A DNA stretch of 17,106 nucleotides from Pseudomonadaceae bacterium UBA836 (GCA_002296055.1 DBHE01000105.1:1-17106), one strand, 5' to 3'. Positions 7,175 through 15,128 are shown, numbered from the stretch's first letter. Notes: generated by a model from the letters alone, not told the origin. Numbers and translations are program-made.

Positions 7175-8539
7175 TCAGTCCTCGCGGGTTGGGCTGCGCA
7201 TGGTCACAAACTCTTCGGCAGCGGTCGGATGGATGCCCAAGGTGGCATCAAATACCGCCTTGGTGGCGCCCGCTTTGACCGCCACGGCCAGCCCCTGAAC
7301 GATTTCGCCCGCCTCCGGGCCGACCATATGCACGCCAAGCACTTGATCGCTCTGTTGGTCAACAATCAGCTTCATGAAGCTCTGCTCTCCCCGTCCGGCC
7401 AGTGTGTTGCGCATGGCGCGGAAGCGGCTCTCGAAGATCTTCAGCTTGTGGCCTTTCTTGCGCGCAGCTTCCTCACTCAGACCCAAGGTGGCGATGTTGG
7501 GGATGCAGAATACCGCGGTCGGAATGTCGTCATAGTCGACCGGACGATATTCGTCGCGCTTGTACAGCCAGCGGGCCAGCGCCATCCCCTCAGCCAGTGC
7601 CACCGGGGTTAGCTCGACGGTGTCGGTGACATCGCCGATGGCGTAAATGGATGGCTCGCTGGTCTGATAGTGCGCGTCAACCTGGATGTTGCCTTTGGCA
7701 TCTAGGGCCACTGCGGTGTTTTCCAGCCCCAGCCCGTCTACGTGCGGTCGCCGTCCAGTGGCATAGAGCACCAGATCGGTTTCCAGTTGTTCATCGTTGT
7801 CGAGGTAGACTTGAAAACTGCCATCGCTGTTGCGCTCGATACGCGAGACATCACTGTTGAAGCGTAGATCAAGCCCCTTTGCGCGCAGCACCTGGGCCAT
7901 GTGTTCGCGTACGCCCTGATCAAAGCCGCGCAGGAACAGATCACCGCGATACAACTGTGTGGTGTCGCAGCCCAGACCGTGGAAAATACCGGCAAACTCG
8001 ATGGCGATGTAACCGCCCCCCACCACCACAACCCGCTTGGGAAGCTGCTCCAGAAAGAACGCCTCATTCGAGCTAATGACGTGCTCGCTGCCCGGAAACT
8101 CTGGCACGAACGGCCACCCGCCGGTCGCGATCAAAATGCGCTCGCTGCTGTAGCGTTGGCCGTTTACCTCAACCTCATGGGGGCCAACAATGCGCGCCCG
8201 GCCCTCCAGCAACTGCACGCCAGCTGACGTAAGCAGGTTGTGGTAGATGCCATTCAGGCGACTGATTTCGGCGTTTTTGTTGGCTACCAAACGTGGCCAG
8301 TCGAAGCCTTCGGTATTGAGATTCCAGCCATAACCGGCGGCGTCTTCAATGTCTTCGGCAAAGTGCGCGGCATAGGCCAACAGCTTTTTGGGCACGCAGC
8401 CGACATTGACGCAGGTACCACCCAGGTAACGGTCTTCGGCCACCGCCACCCGCGCGCCAAAACCGGCTGCCATGCGGCTGGCACGCACACCACCGGAACC
8501 GGCACCAATGACGAACAGATCAAAATCATACTGAGACAT
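7175..8539 (-). CDS. gor: Glutathione-disulfide reductase
   Basis: 454 residues, the usual family length. The FAD-binding GAGSGG (12–17) is followed by the redox-active pair in GTCVNVGC (Cys43, Cys48). The NADP-binding Rossmann motif GGGYIA is at 174–179, with Arg198 and Arg204 in [12 protein letters not shown], the arginines that select NADPH in E. coli Gor. A second FAD segment, YAIGDVTD, and the C-terminal HPTAAEE (His437, Glu442), the acid/base pair supplied by the other subunit, complete the enzyme. It reduces oxidised glutathione in the cytosol using NADPH. The chosen ATG (8537–8539) has CAGGAA upstream and fits the family N-terminus; the frame stays open for 75 further codons upstream, but these run into ugd and look non-native. 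It lies between ugd and the TRIC gene in one leftward cluster. Confidence 0.95.
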   Translation of the reverse strand: MSQYDFDLFVIGAGSGGVRASRMAAGFGARVAVAEDRYLGGTCVNVGCVPKKLLAYAAHFAEDIEDAAGYGWNLNTEGFDWPRLVANKNAEISRLNGIYHNLLTSAGVQLLEGRARIVGPHEVEVNGQRYSSERILIATGGWPFVPEFPGSEHVISSNEAFFLEQLPKRVVVVGGGYIAIEFAGIFHGLGCDTTQLYRGDLFLRGFDQGVREHMAQVLRAKGLDLRFNSDVSRIERNSDGSFQVYLDNDEQLETDLVLYATGRRPHVDGLGLENTAVALDAKGNIQVDAHYQTSEPSIYAIGDVTDTVELTPVALAEGMALARWLYKRDEYRPVDYDDIPTAVFCIPNIATLGLSEEAARKKGHKLKIFESRFRAMRNTLAGRGEQSFMKLIVDQQSDQVLGVHMVGPEAGEIVQGLAVAVKAGATKAVFDATLGIHPTAAEEFVTMRSPTRED

Positions 8540-8583
8540 GCTGGAGTTCCTGCACCGCTGGATGGGGCGTCCAGCATACCGAA

Positions 8584-9951
8584 TCAGATTACCTCGCGCA
8601 GCACAGGCTGAGCCACAGGTGCACCTTGTCGGCCCACGCCAACATGCCGGAAGCCCAGCTCCTGCATGGTCTGCGGGTCGTACTGATTGCGGCCATCGAT
8701 CAGCAGGGGCGTACGCATGCGCTGCGCCATGAGTCGAAAATCCGGCTGCCGAAACTGCTTCCACTCGGTCAATAGAACAAGCGCCTGGGCCTCATTGAGG
8801 GCTGCGTAGGGATCATGGAATAACTGCAGCTGACCCGCGCTGACGGCACTGGAGTAGTGTCGCGCAATGTTGGCGCCGGCTACCGGGTCAAAAGCTTGCA
8901 CGTGGGCGCCGCACGCCAGCAACGCATCAAGCAGGGTCAGGCTGGGCGCGTCGCGAATATCGTCAGTACCTGGCTTGAAAGCTAGGCCCCAGATCGCCAG
9001 AGTACGCCCCTGAAGGTTGCCAAGCTCGCGTTGCAACATGCGCAGCGGCCAGCCTTTCTGCTGCTGATTGCGGGCCTCGACAGCCTGCAGAATCGGCATC
9101 GGTGCGCCCTGCTCTGTCGCCATATGCATAAGTGCACGAATGTCTTTGGGGAAGCAGGAGCCGCCATAGCCGCAACCGGCGTAGATAAAGTGATGGCCAA
9201 TGCGCTGGTCTGCACCAATGCCCTTGCGCACCTCCTCTACATCTACACCCAGCTGCTCACACAGGCTGGCGATTTCGTTGATAAAGGATATGCGCGTGGC
9301 GAGAAAGGTATTGGCCGCGTACTTGGTCATCTCGGCGGCGCGACGACTCATGCACAGAATCCGGTCATGATTGCGCACAAAGGGCTCGTAGAGCGCGCGC
9401 ATTACCCGCTCGGCGTCGGCATCATCGGTTCCCAGTACCACCCGATCCGGTCGCATGAAATCATCAATCGCGGCGCCTTCTTTGAGGAACTCGGGGTTAC
9501 TGACCACCCGATGCCGCCAGGCGACCTGGCGACGCTGACAATGATGATCCAGAACGCTTTGAACCCGACACGCGGTGCCTACCGGCGCGGTGGACTTGCA
9601 AACCACGATGGCTGGCTGATCAAGGGTGCGCCCCAGCTCGGAGGCAACGGCCAATATCTGAGAAATATCGGCGCTACCGTCGGCGGCCGAGGGCGTGCCG
9701 ACGGCGATAAAGATCACTTCGGCTCGACTGCAGGCGCCCGCTGTGTCCGTGCTGAACGCCAGGCGGCCGGCGCGCTGGTTGGTGGTAATCAAGGCTTCGA
9801 TACCAGGCTCGAATATCGGCGCTTCACCTCGCTGCAGGGCGTTTATGCGCTGCGTGCTGGTATCGACGCAAGATAGTCGGTTACCCATCTCGGCAAAGCA
9901 GGTTGCCGTTACCAGTCCAACGTAGCCACAGCCAATCACCGTGATCTGCAT
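8584..9951 (-). CDS. ugd: UDP-glucose 6-dehydrogenase
   Basis: 455 residues. The NAD-binding GCGYVG is at 7–12, the STAPVGT segment at 120–126, PEFLKEG at 153–159, and the catalytic thiol in [10 protein letters not shown] is Cys266 with Asp270 nearby. The C-terminal domain has [18 protein letters not shown] and the LTEWKQF motif. The enzyme oxidises UDP-glucose to UDP-glucuronate with two NAD+, feeding exopolysaccharide or lipid A sugar pathways. The ATG has GAGGAGT six bases upstream. It is the first gene of the ugd–gor–TRIC cluster, 44 bp before gor, and divergent from the AraC-type regulator. In P. aeruginosa, as I recall, galU follows the ugd homologue PA2022; no galU is present here. Confidence 0.94.
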   Translation of the reverse strand: MQITVIGCGYVGLVTATCFAEMGNRLSCVDTSTQRINALQRGEAPIFEPGIEALITTNQRAGRLAFSTDTAGACSRAEVIFIAVGTPSAADGSADISQILAVASELGRTLDQPAIVVCKSTAPVGTACRVQSVLDHHCQRRQVAWRHRVVSNPEFLKEGAAIDDFMRPDRVVLGTDDADAERVMRALYEPFVRNHDRILCMSRRAAEMTKYAANTFLATRISFINEIASLCEQLGVDVEEVRKGIGADQRIGHHFIYAGCGYGGSCFPKDIRALMHMATEQGAPMPILQAVEARNQQQKGWPLRMLQRELGNLQGRTLAIWGLAFKPGTDDIRDAPSLTLLDALLACGAHVQAFDPVAGANIARHYSSAVSAGQLQLFHDPYAALNEAQALVLLTEWKQFRQPDFRLMAQRMRTPLLIDGRNQYDPQTMQELGFRHVGVGRQGAPVAQPVLREVI

Positions 9952-10037
9952 GGTCGCACTCCTCGGTTGCTATGCAGTGATTGCGCCATGGCCTGGTGAC
10001 ACCCGCGTTAAGTGCGCGTGAAGCCTTGATGACTGCT

Positions 10038-10056
10038 GAGAATGATTTGCATCCTT
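10038..10056 (+). promoter_or_regulatory. Fur-box-like site upstream of the AraC regulator gene
   Basis: Read on the minus strand, AAGGATGCAAATCATTCTC matches the Fur consensus at 13 of 19 positions by hand alignment, including the ATCATT core. It ends 41 bp before the ATG at 10098, in the 146-bp space shared with the divergent ugd gene. Iron control of the regulator is inferred and would fit the TonB receptor gene behind it. Confidence 0.5.
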
Positions 10057-10097
10057 TCGTCGATACCGTAGAGTGAGCGCTTTTTGCGTACCTACCC

Positions 10098-11012
10098 ATG
10101 CAACCGCACTCCAATGAACAGCTGGCCCGCGTCGAGCGGGTGCTTAGCTACATCCACGGCAACTTGCAGGAGCCTCTGACGGTCGCCTCGCTGGCGGCCC
10201 GTAGCCGCTGGTCACGCTGGCAACTGCAACGCACCTTTGCCTCGGCTACCGGGTTCAGTGTGGCCAGCTATGTAAGGCGGTTGAGACTTGGCCGCGCCGC
10301 CGAGCTGCTGCTGTGTACTGATCAGCGACAGCTGGATATCGCTCTTAGCTGTGGCTTTGACAATGAGATCAGCTTCAATCGCTGCTTTCGTCAGGTTTTC
10401 GGTTGCGCCCCCGGTGTCTATCGGCGGCGCGGCCAGCGCAGCAACCTGCTGGTTTCCACCAACCCCGCGCGCTTGCGTCCGCCTCCGGGGCCTTTGGCGA
10501 AAGGCAGCTTTCACATCCGTATCGAGACGCTGCCGTCGTTTTGGGTGGCCGGGGTTAGTGACACTGTCTGCGGTCTGGATTCGCCCCATCCGGATTTCGC
10601 TACCCGCGTACCGGCCATTTGGCGACGCCTCGATCAACATCTGCTTGGACGTAGCTTGAGCCATGGCGGGGTGCAGCTAGGCGTACTCGTCGTAGCCGAT
10701 GCCAGTGCTCCTGAGTACAGCTTCCCCTACTGGGCGGCACTGCCGGCTGACAGCGTGCCCGAGCACGCCGCACTGCCCTTTCTGCAAGTGCCGGCTCAGA
10801 CTTATGCAGTGCTACCGCACTTTGGACCCATTGAGGGGTTGGCAGCGTTGCTGCAGTGGTTCATCGACTGCTGGCTGCCGCAGTCGGGATATCGCGGTTT
10901 GTCCGGCCACGATCTGGAGCGCTATGACGCGCGTTACGTGCCGGGCAGCGCAAACAGTTATATGGAGTACTGGGTACCTATTGAATCGGCTGCAGATGCT
11001 CCAAATGGTTAA
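10098..11012 (+). CDS. AraC family regulator with C-terminal GyrI-like effector domain (Rob-type architecture)
   Basis: 304 residues. The DNA-binding domain is at the N-terminus: the first helix-turn-helix is about 27–52 (LTVASLAARSRWSRWQLQRT) and the second about 79–102 (LDIALSCGFDNEISFNRCF). After a Pro/Arg-rich linker (about 110–135) comes a GyrI-like small-molecule-binding domain from about 138 (FHIRIETLPSFWVAGVS) to the end (SYMEYWVPIE). This order is that of E. coli Rob, the reverse of classical AraC or PchR, where the HTH is C-terminal. It sits 60 bp upstream of a TonB-dependent siderophore receptor in the same direction and behind a Fur-box-like site, so it probably activates that receptor in response to a ligand, perhaps the ferri-siderophore. 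The ligand is unknown. Confidence 0.87.
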   Translation: MQPHSNEQLARVERVLSYIHGNLQEPLTVASLAARSRWSRWQLQRTFASATGFSVASYVRRLRLGRAAELLLCTDQRQLDIALSCGFDNEISFNRCFRQVFGCAPGVYRRRGQRSNLLVSTNPARLRPPPGPLAKGSFHIRIETLPSFWVAGVSDTVCGLDSPHPDFATRVPAIWRRLDQHLLGRSLSHGGVQLGVLVVADASAPEYSFPYWAALPADSVPEHAALPFLQVPAQTYAVLPHFGPIEGLAALLQWFIDCWLPQSGYRGLSGHDLERYDARYVPGSANSYMEYWVPIESAADAPNG

Positions 11013-11033
11013 GTGACGGCGTGTTGGCTGCAA

Positions 11034-11057
11034 TAAAATAGAATCTTTCTCATTTGT
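11034..11057 (+). promoter_or_regulatory. Possible -10 element and degenerate Fur-type site of the siderophore receptor gene
   Basis: TAAAAT at 11034–11039 is a plausible -10 hexamer, with no clear -35. The 19 bp at 11039–11057, containing TCTCATTT, match the Fur consensus at about 10 of 19 positions, clearly weaker than the other two sites. The receptor may therefore respond to iron mainly through the upstream regulator. Confidence 0.3.
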
Positions 11058-11072
11058 GATTCTGGAGCACTC

Positions 11073-13205
11073 ATGCCTTACCGCCCACATCATCGCTACT
11101 GCGCACTTGCTGCTGCCATCGTGTCCGTTCTCGCCAGCTCAAGCCTGCATGCGCAGGAGCAGGACGGCGAAGCACTCGATAGCCTTACCGTCTACGGCAG
11201 CACCTACCGCAACACCGCTACCAAGACGCGTCTGACGCCCCAGGAAACACCCCAGGGCATTAGCGTTATCGACGAGCAAACACTGCTGGAGCGCAATGCC
11301 GATAGCGTTGCCACGGCGCTGCGGTATGCCAGTGGCGTCAACACCCAGCTGCGCGGTGGCGCCGTCAACCGGCTGGATCTGTTCAGTATTCGCGGCTTTA
11401 TCAACTATCAGAATTTCTATGACGGTCTGCAGCTGATTTACAACGACTGGAACCTGCAGCCCCAGATCGACATGCAGGCTGTGCAGCAGGTTGAGGTCTT
11501 CAAAGGGCCTACCTCGACACTCTACGGCGCTATGCCTCCGGGCGGCATGGTCAACCTGATCAGCAAGAAGCCAACAACCGAGCAGTACAACAGCGTTGAG
11601 CTGACGGCGGGCAGTCACGATCTGCGTGAGCTGAGCTTCGACTCCTCCGGCCAGTTGGGCGACAGCAACCTGAGCTACCGGGTCACCGGGCTTGGCAGCA
11701 GCAGCGACGGTCAGGCCGAAACCTCCGAGAACGAACGCCTGATGCTGGCACCCAGCCTGGACTGGCAGGTTAGCGACAGCACGCTGGTTAACCTCAATGT
11801 CTACTACCAGAAAGACCCGGATATGGGGATCTACACTACCCTGCCGGCGGCTGGTCTGTTTCAACCCAACGTCAACGGCAAGCTCGATCCGGACGCTTTC
11901 AGTGGCGATGAGAACTGGAACACCTACGAGCGCGAAGTGCTGATGGCCGGCTACAAGATTCAACATGACTTCAATGACAGCTGGCAGTTTTTGCAGAATG
12001 CTCGTTTTCAGCACGGTGACGCTTATCAGCGCAATACCTACGGCACGACGCTGGACGCTGATCAGCGCACCTACAACCGCCGCGCTTACCTGACTGACGA
12101 AACCAGCGAAGGTTTCACCATCGATAACCAGCTGTCTGGCCTGGTGCAAACCGGCGCCATTGAACACAACCTGTTGGTGGGTGTGGATTACCTGCAGTTC
12201 GAGAGCGATATCGGCTACGAAGACGCAGCAGCGCCCTCGATTGACCTGTACAACCCGGACCACAGCCAAATCAACGCCGGCTTGCTCGACTTTGCCGCCT
12301 CCGGTTACAGCAGTGATTTCACTATTGAAAAACGCCAGACCGGGGTGTATCTGCAGGATCAGATGCGCATTGGTCAGTGGGTGCTGATCGCCGGCGGCCG
12401 CCATGACCGCTATGAGGCCAAGGAATACGGTGTGAAGTACGGTGCGGCGGTCGACAATGACCTGAAGCAGAGCAATACGTCCTGGCGCGCTGGCGCACTG
12501 TATCTGTTCGATAACGGTCTGGCGCCCTTCGTCAGTTACGCGGAGAGTTTTGAGCCGGTGGCCGGCAGCGATCGCCTGGGCCGCACGTACGAACCCTCGA
12601 CCGCTGAGCAATGGGAAGCCGGCCTCAAGTTCAACCTCGACGGGGGGCGAACCAATGGCTCGGTTACCGCCTATCGTATCCTCAAGGACAACGTGCTCAC
12701 ACGCGACCCCAATGGCACCGCCTATGATCAGATTCAGGCTGGGCAGGTGCGCTCGCAAGGGGTAGAGCTAGAGGTCAGTAGCCGCCTGACAGACAGCTTC
12801 AAAGTCGACGCGAGCTATACCCGCCAGGACGTAGAAGTCACACGCGACAACAGCGGTCTGGAAAGTAAGACACCGGTCTGGGTGCCGGAGCAGATGGCAT
12901 CCTTGTGGCTCACCTATGACATTTACGCAGGCCTGCTGAACGGCTTGAGTATCAATGGTGCCGTGCGCTATCTGGGCGAGGCAGAGGTCGACGCACTGAA
13001 CAGCGATGAGGTGCCGGACGTAACCCTGGTAGACCTGGGGTTGAGTTACGACCTGGGCGTCGCAGCGCAGAACCTGTCAGGGGCCACGCTTCGCATGTCA
13101 GTGAGCAACCTGTTCGATGAGCGTTATTACAGCTGCTACGACACCCTCAACTGCTGGTTTGGTGCCGAGCGCTCCCTGCAGACCAGCGTACGCTACGACT
13201 TTTGA
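11073..13205 (+). CDS. TonB-dependent siderophore receptor (FhuA/FoxA-like)
   Basis: 710 residues. The signal peptide ends near LHA (25–27). The TonB box is DSLTVYG at 36–42. The plug domain carries PQGISVIDEQT (60–70), RGFINYQNFYDGL and VEVFKGPTSTLYGAMPPGG (about 140–158). The 22-stranded barrel follows and ends in RYDF with the terminal phenylalanine needed for outer-membrane insertion. A Cys688/Cys694 pair lies in the last barrel hairpin, just before WFGAERS, a feature of the FhuA/FoxA/FcuA hydroxamate group, so ferrichrome- or ferrioxamine-type ligands are the best guess. It imports ferric siderophores across the outer membrane with TonB–ExbBD energy. TGGAG at 11063–11067 precedes the ATG by five bases. 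It is preceded by the Rob-like regulator and followed by three hairpins. Confidence 0.93.
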   Translation: MPYRPHHRYCALAAAIVSVLASSSLHAQEQDGEALDSLTVYGSTYRNTATKTRLTPQETPQGISVIDEQTLLERNADSVATALRYASGVNTQLRGGAVNRLDLFSIRGFINYQNFYDGLQLIYNDWNLQPQIDMQAVQQVEVFKGPTSTLYGAMPPGGMVNLISKKPTTEQYNSVELTAGSHDLRELSFDSSGQLGDSNLSYRVTGLGSSSDGQAETSENERLMLAPSLDWQVSDSTLVNLNVYYQKDPDMGIYTTLPAAGLFQPNVNGKLDPDAFSGDENWNTYEREVLMAGYKIQHDFNDSWQFLQNARFQHGDAYQRNTYGTTLDADQRTYNRRAYLTDETSEGFTIDNQLSGLVQTGAIEHNLLVGVDYLQFESDIGYEDAAAPSIDLYNPDHSQINAGLLDFAASGYSSDFTIEKRQTGVYLQDQMRIGQWVLIAGGRHDRYEAKEYGVKYGAAVDNDLKQSNTSWRAGALYLFDNGLAPFVSYAESFEPVAGSDRLGRTYEPSTAEQWEAGLKFNLDGGRTNGSVTAYRILKDNVLTRDPNGTAYDQIQAGQVRSQGVELEVSSRLTDSFKVDASYTRQDVEVTRDNSGLESKTPVWVPEQMASLWLTYDIYAGLLNGLSINGAVRYLGEAEVDALNSDEVPDVTLVDLGLSYDLGVAAQNLSGATLRMSVSNLFDERYYSCYDTLNCWFGAERSLQTSVRYDF

Positions 13206-13212
13206 CCTGAAT

Positions 13213-13264
13213 GGCTCTGGAATAGATATTTCAGAGAGCCCTATGCGGGCATGACGTTGCCCGC
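13213..13264 (+). terminator. Two tandem hairpins after the siderophore receptor gene
   Basis: The first stem pairs 13215–13223 with 13228–13236 (nine pairs, one G·T, loop AGAT). The second is a perfect 7-bp stem, GCGGGCA at 13245–13251 with TGCCCGC at 13258–13264. Neither has a T-tract, so they may be processing or stability elements, or a weak compound terminator. Confidence 0.4.
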
Positions 13265-13265
13265 T

Positions 13266-13302
13266 ACAATCGGCTGCAGGTCATTTCACTGCAGCCGATT
13301 GT
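13266..13302 (+). repeat. Perfect 14-bp inverted repeat abutting the diguanylate cyclase start
   Basis: ACAATCGGCTGCAG at 13266–13279 and its exact reverse complement at 13289–13302 flank a 9-nt loop (GTCATTTCA). The right arm ends 7 bp before the ATG at 13310. It could terminate the receptor transcript, act as an operator, or form an mRNA hairpin that occludes the cyclase start. Confidence 0.75.
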
Positions 13303-13309
13303 GACAGGC

Positions 13310-14434
13310 ATGATGCCGGAAAACTCGCACTGGATTGTGCAGCTCAACTACAAGAACCGCACGGGCTCGTTTGCTCTGCTGTTCGCTGCCATCGCCGTTC
13401 ACCTGAGCGCAACCGATACAGGTTGGTTGCTCTGGACTTCGCTTTTTCTGCAGTTTCTGGTGTATCCGCACGTCATGCATCAACGAGCGGTACGCTCCGG
13501 TCGCCCCCTCTTCACCGAGCTAAACAGTCTGCTGCTGGATGGTCTGCTGTTTGGCATCTGGATTGGCCTGCTCGGCTTTCCACTGTGGATCAGCTACACC
13601 ATGGTGATCGGTGTGACGATCAACCTGATGGTTTTTCGCGGACCCATGGGCTTCTTTCAGGCCGCCCTCGCCCTGGCAATCGGTGTGCTCATCGTTTATC
13701 TGGCCGGTGGCGCCCACCTGACACCGCATCACAGCTGGTTGGCGGACCTGCTTTGCATGCTGGGCTTAACGCTCTACCTGATGATGGTCGGCAACGTGGC
13801 TTTTTCACGCAACTTGCGCATTCGCGAGACACGCGAACAGCTGCGTGCGAGTGAAAGTGCCCTGCAGGACGCCAACCATGCGCTGCAGCAGCAGTTGACT
13901 GAAATTAACCTGCTGCAACAACAGCTTCGCGATCAGGCAGATCGTGACCCACTGACCGGCGCCTACAATCGCCGTTACCTCGACGTGAGTATTGCAAGAG
14001 ACTTGGCCTACTGCGCTCGCCACCAGCTGCCACTAGCGCTGATCTTGATTGATATAGACCATTTCAAGGCGGTGAACGACCAATACGGCCACCAGGCAGG
14101 TGACCTGGTGCTGACGGCTTTGGCTGATCTGCTTTCCCTGTACTCAAGAGCAAGCGACCTGGTGTGCCGCTTTGGCGGAGAGGAGTTTCTGGTGGCGCTG
14201 CCTAACACTGATCTGGCCACCGCAACACAGCGGGCTGAGCAGTACCGTTGTGCCTTGGCCGCTATTCGGCTGGATTGGCAAGGTATCCAGCTGAGTAGCA
14301 GTATCTCCCTTGGCGTAGCCGGCTTTCCGGACCATGGACATGACATGGAAGGGCTATTACGCAGCGCGGACCTGGCGCTTTATCGCGCCAAGCACCAGGG
14401 GCGTAACAGGGTTGAGGTGTTTGCGGCTAGCTGA
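13310..14434 (+). CDS. MASE2-domain membrane diguanylate cyclase (AdrA/DgcC-like)
   Basis: 374 residues from the ATG at 13310; a GTG at 13301 lies inside the inverted repeat, and an ATG at 13313 is equally possible. The N-terminal half has about six membrane helices (roughly 20–165) and begins with the MASE2-like NYKNRTGSFALLF segment. A glutamine-rich coiled coil (about 172–212) connects to a GGDEF domain starting at DPLTGAYNRR (213–222). The active-site loop is GGEEF (289–293), so it should be catalytic, and RASD (280–283), exactly five residues before it, is the allosteric c-di-GMP inhibition site. It makes c-di-GMP from two GTP at the inner membrane, promoting sessile growth. The 3' end overlaps the convergent small membrane protein gene by 8 bp. 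The sensed signal is unknown. Confidence 0.9.
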   Translation: MMPENSHWIVQLNYKNRTGSFALLFAAIAVHLSATDTGWLLWTSLFLQFLVYPHVMHQRAVRSGRPLFTELNSLLLDGLLFGIWIGLLGFPLWISYTMVIGVTINLMVFRGPMGFFQAALALAIGVLIVYLAGGAHLTPHHSWLADLLCMLGLTLYLMMVGNVAFSRNLRIRETREQLRASESALQDANHALQQQLTEINLLQQQLRDQADRDPLTGAYNRRYLDVSIARDLAYCARHQLPLALILIDIDHFKAVNDQYGHQAGDLVLTALADLLSLYSRASDLVCRFGGEEFLVALPNTDLATATQRAEQYRCALAAIRLDWQGIQLSSSISLGVAGFPDHGHDMEGLLRSADLALYRAKHQGRNRVEVFAAS

Positions 14435-14603
14435 TAGCGACGCCAAGCCAGATGTGCACAAAAATCAGACCCAGCATGATAAGCGCCCCCACCCAGATTA
14501 GCGCCACACCAACTCGCCCTTCCACTTTGCCCCAGCCTATGCAGATCAGCAGTAGACTGACGGTAAAAAAACCAATGGTTATCCAGAAAACATCACCTTG
14601 CAT
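14427..14603 (-). CDS. Small two-helix membrane protein, 58 residues, unknown function
   Basis: 58 residues on the reverse strand. It opens MQGDVFWITIGFFTVSLLL, turns at GWGKVEGRVG (23–32), then runs VALIWVGALIMLGLIFVHIW to a short LGVAIS end. Two hydrophobic helices (about 6–22 and 33–52) joined by a basic turn suggest a helical hairpin in the inner membrane with both ends on the same side. The ATG at 14601–14603 has a strong GAGGAG ribosome site about seven bases upstream, better than most in this window, and this is the main evidence that it is real. The gene overlaps the convergent diguanylate cyclase gene by 8 bp. I recognise no family. A regulatory partner for a membrane enzyme is one possibility; a chance ORF is the alternative. 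Confidence 0.65.
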   Translation of the reverse strand: MQGDVFWITIGFFTVSLLLICIGWGKVEGRVGVALIWVGALIMLGLIFVHIWLGVAIS

Positions 14604-14765
14604 GAAGCACTCCTCGGTATTCTGCTTACCTCAGAATAGGCGATCTTGAGCGGTAGCGGGGTGATCTGGGTCAGCGTGACGACGCCAAGGTAGGAGTTGC
14701 GGACCGGAATAGTATCTTCGGACCGCACTACTTTTGCTGCAGATGGCTGAAAGGCATGCGGTAGA
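14604..14765. other. Non-coding chromosomal flank between small membrane gene and tRNA remnant
   Basis: About 160 bp without a supported gene. It contains a hairpin at 14698–14727 (nine-position arms TGCGGACCG / CGGACCGCA with one A·A mismatch, 12-nt loop) followed by CTACTTTT on the plus strand. This could terminate rightward transcription, or be the old downstream region of the tRNA-Leu gene, which would read leftwards here. Confidence 0.4.
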
Positions 14766-14822
14766 TGGTGCCCGGAGCCGGGGTCGAACCGGCACGATGT
14801 TGCCATCGAGGGATTTTAAGTC
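14766..14822 (-). pseudogene. 3' part of tRNA-Leu(TAA): attachment site of an integrated element
   Basis: On the reverse strand the last 57 nt match a tRNA-Leu(TAA) from the anticodon loop to the encoded CCA. GACTTAAAATCCC contains anticodon TAA; CGATGGCAACATCG is the long variable arm; GCCGGTTCGACCCCGGC is the T arm; the acceptor strand ends in GGGCACCA. Upstream of GACTT there is no 5' acceptor strand or D arm, and the 5' side of the anticodon stem is altered (ATTGA instead of GGGA), so it cannot fold as a functional tRNA. This is the direct repeat left when an element inserts into the 3' end of a tRNA gene. The orientation implies chromosome to the left and the element to the right, with the complete tRNA-Leu on the reverse strand beyond the window. 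Confidence 0.85.
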
Positions 14823-14900
14823 AATCTACCCCCATATCTTGTGTTGAGCAGAGAAAAGCTGCGTACAGCCTTCATGAGCTGAGTTCGCATGATTAGGGCT

Positions 14901-14929
14901 TTGTTTTCCTTTCAAATCAACAAGATACT
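14901..14929 (+). promoter_or_regulatory. Candidate integrase promoter
   Basis: TTGTTT at 14901–14906 and GATACT at 14924–14929 are separated by 17 bp. The match is modest. Transcription from here would give a leader of about 190 nt carrying the GTTTCCAT repeats before the GTG start of the integrase, allowing autoregulation by bound integrase. Confidence 0.3.
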
Positions 14930-15002
14930 CTTGATCTCATGGCAATTTTGGCTAGACCGGCAAGAGATCGAAGGCTGGGCACAGATGGGCTCAGCTGGGC
15001 CG

Positions 15003-15092
15003 AAAGTTTCCATGAAAGTTTCCATGGGTTTCCATCAGGGCGCAGGTGTAATGGGGCTTCCAGGTGCTCAGATGTCATCAGAAGTTTCCATG
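15003..15092 (+). repeat. GTTTCCAT direct repeats, candidate integrase arm-binding sites
   Basis: A perfect 12-bp tandem, AAAGTTTCCATG at 15003–15014 and 15015–15026, is followed by GTTTCCAT at 15028–15035 and AAGTTTCCATG at 15082–15092. A degenerate CTTCCAGG lies at 15057–15064. All lie in the same orientation between the att site and the integrase gene, where tyrosine recombinases with N-terminal arm-binding domains have their arm-type sites. Confidence 0.6.
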
Positions 15093-15128
15093 GATTTCAC
15101 AGCGATCCGGTTTTCGGGGGTAAGAAAA

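Larger units (their letters stand above)
14823..15128. other. Left end of integrated element, integrase leader region
   Basis: About 300 bp between the tRNA remnant and the integrase start. It holds a candidate promoter and the GTTTCCAT repeats listed separately. Two overlapping frames are open here (from 14889 and 14939), but neither has family support or a good ribosome site. I see no excisionase gene. Confidence 0.5.

Noticed and set aside
8540..8764. 75-codon N-terminal extension of glutathione reductase
   Set aside because: The extension overlaps the end of ugd, has no homologous features, and the internal ATG has a good ribosome site and family-standard N-terminus.
11139..12758. 539-codon open frame antisense to the siderophore receptor
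   Set aside because: It is a shadow of a GC-rich gene: the sense frame has a full TonB receptor with signal peptide and barrel end, while the antisense product shows no family features.
14766..14850. A complete tRNA-Leu gene
   Set aside because: The sequence before the anticodon loop has no D arm or acceptor strand and breaks the anticodon stem, so only the 3' part is present.
14889..15128. 80-residue N-terminal extension of the integrase, and the overlapping 79-codon frame from 14939
   Set aside because: Both merely translate the GTTTCCAT repeats and lack integrase homology; the GTG at 15129 matches the family start.
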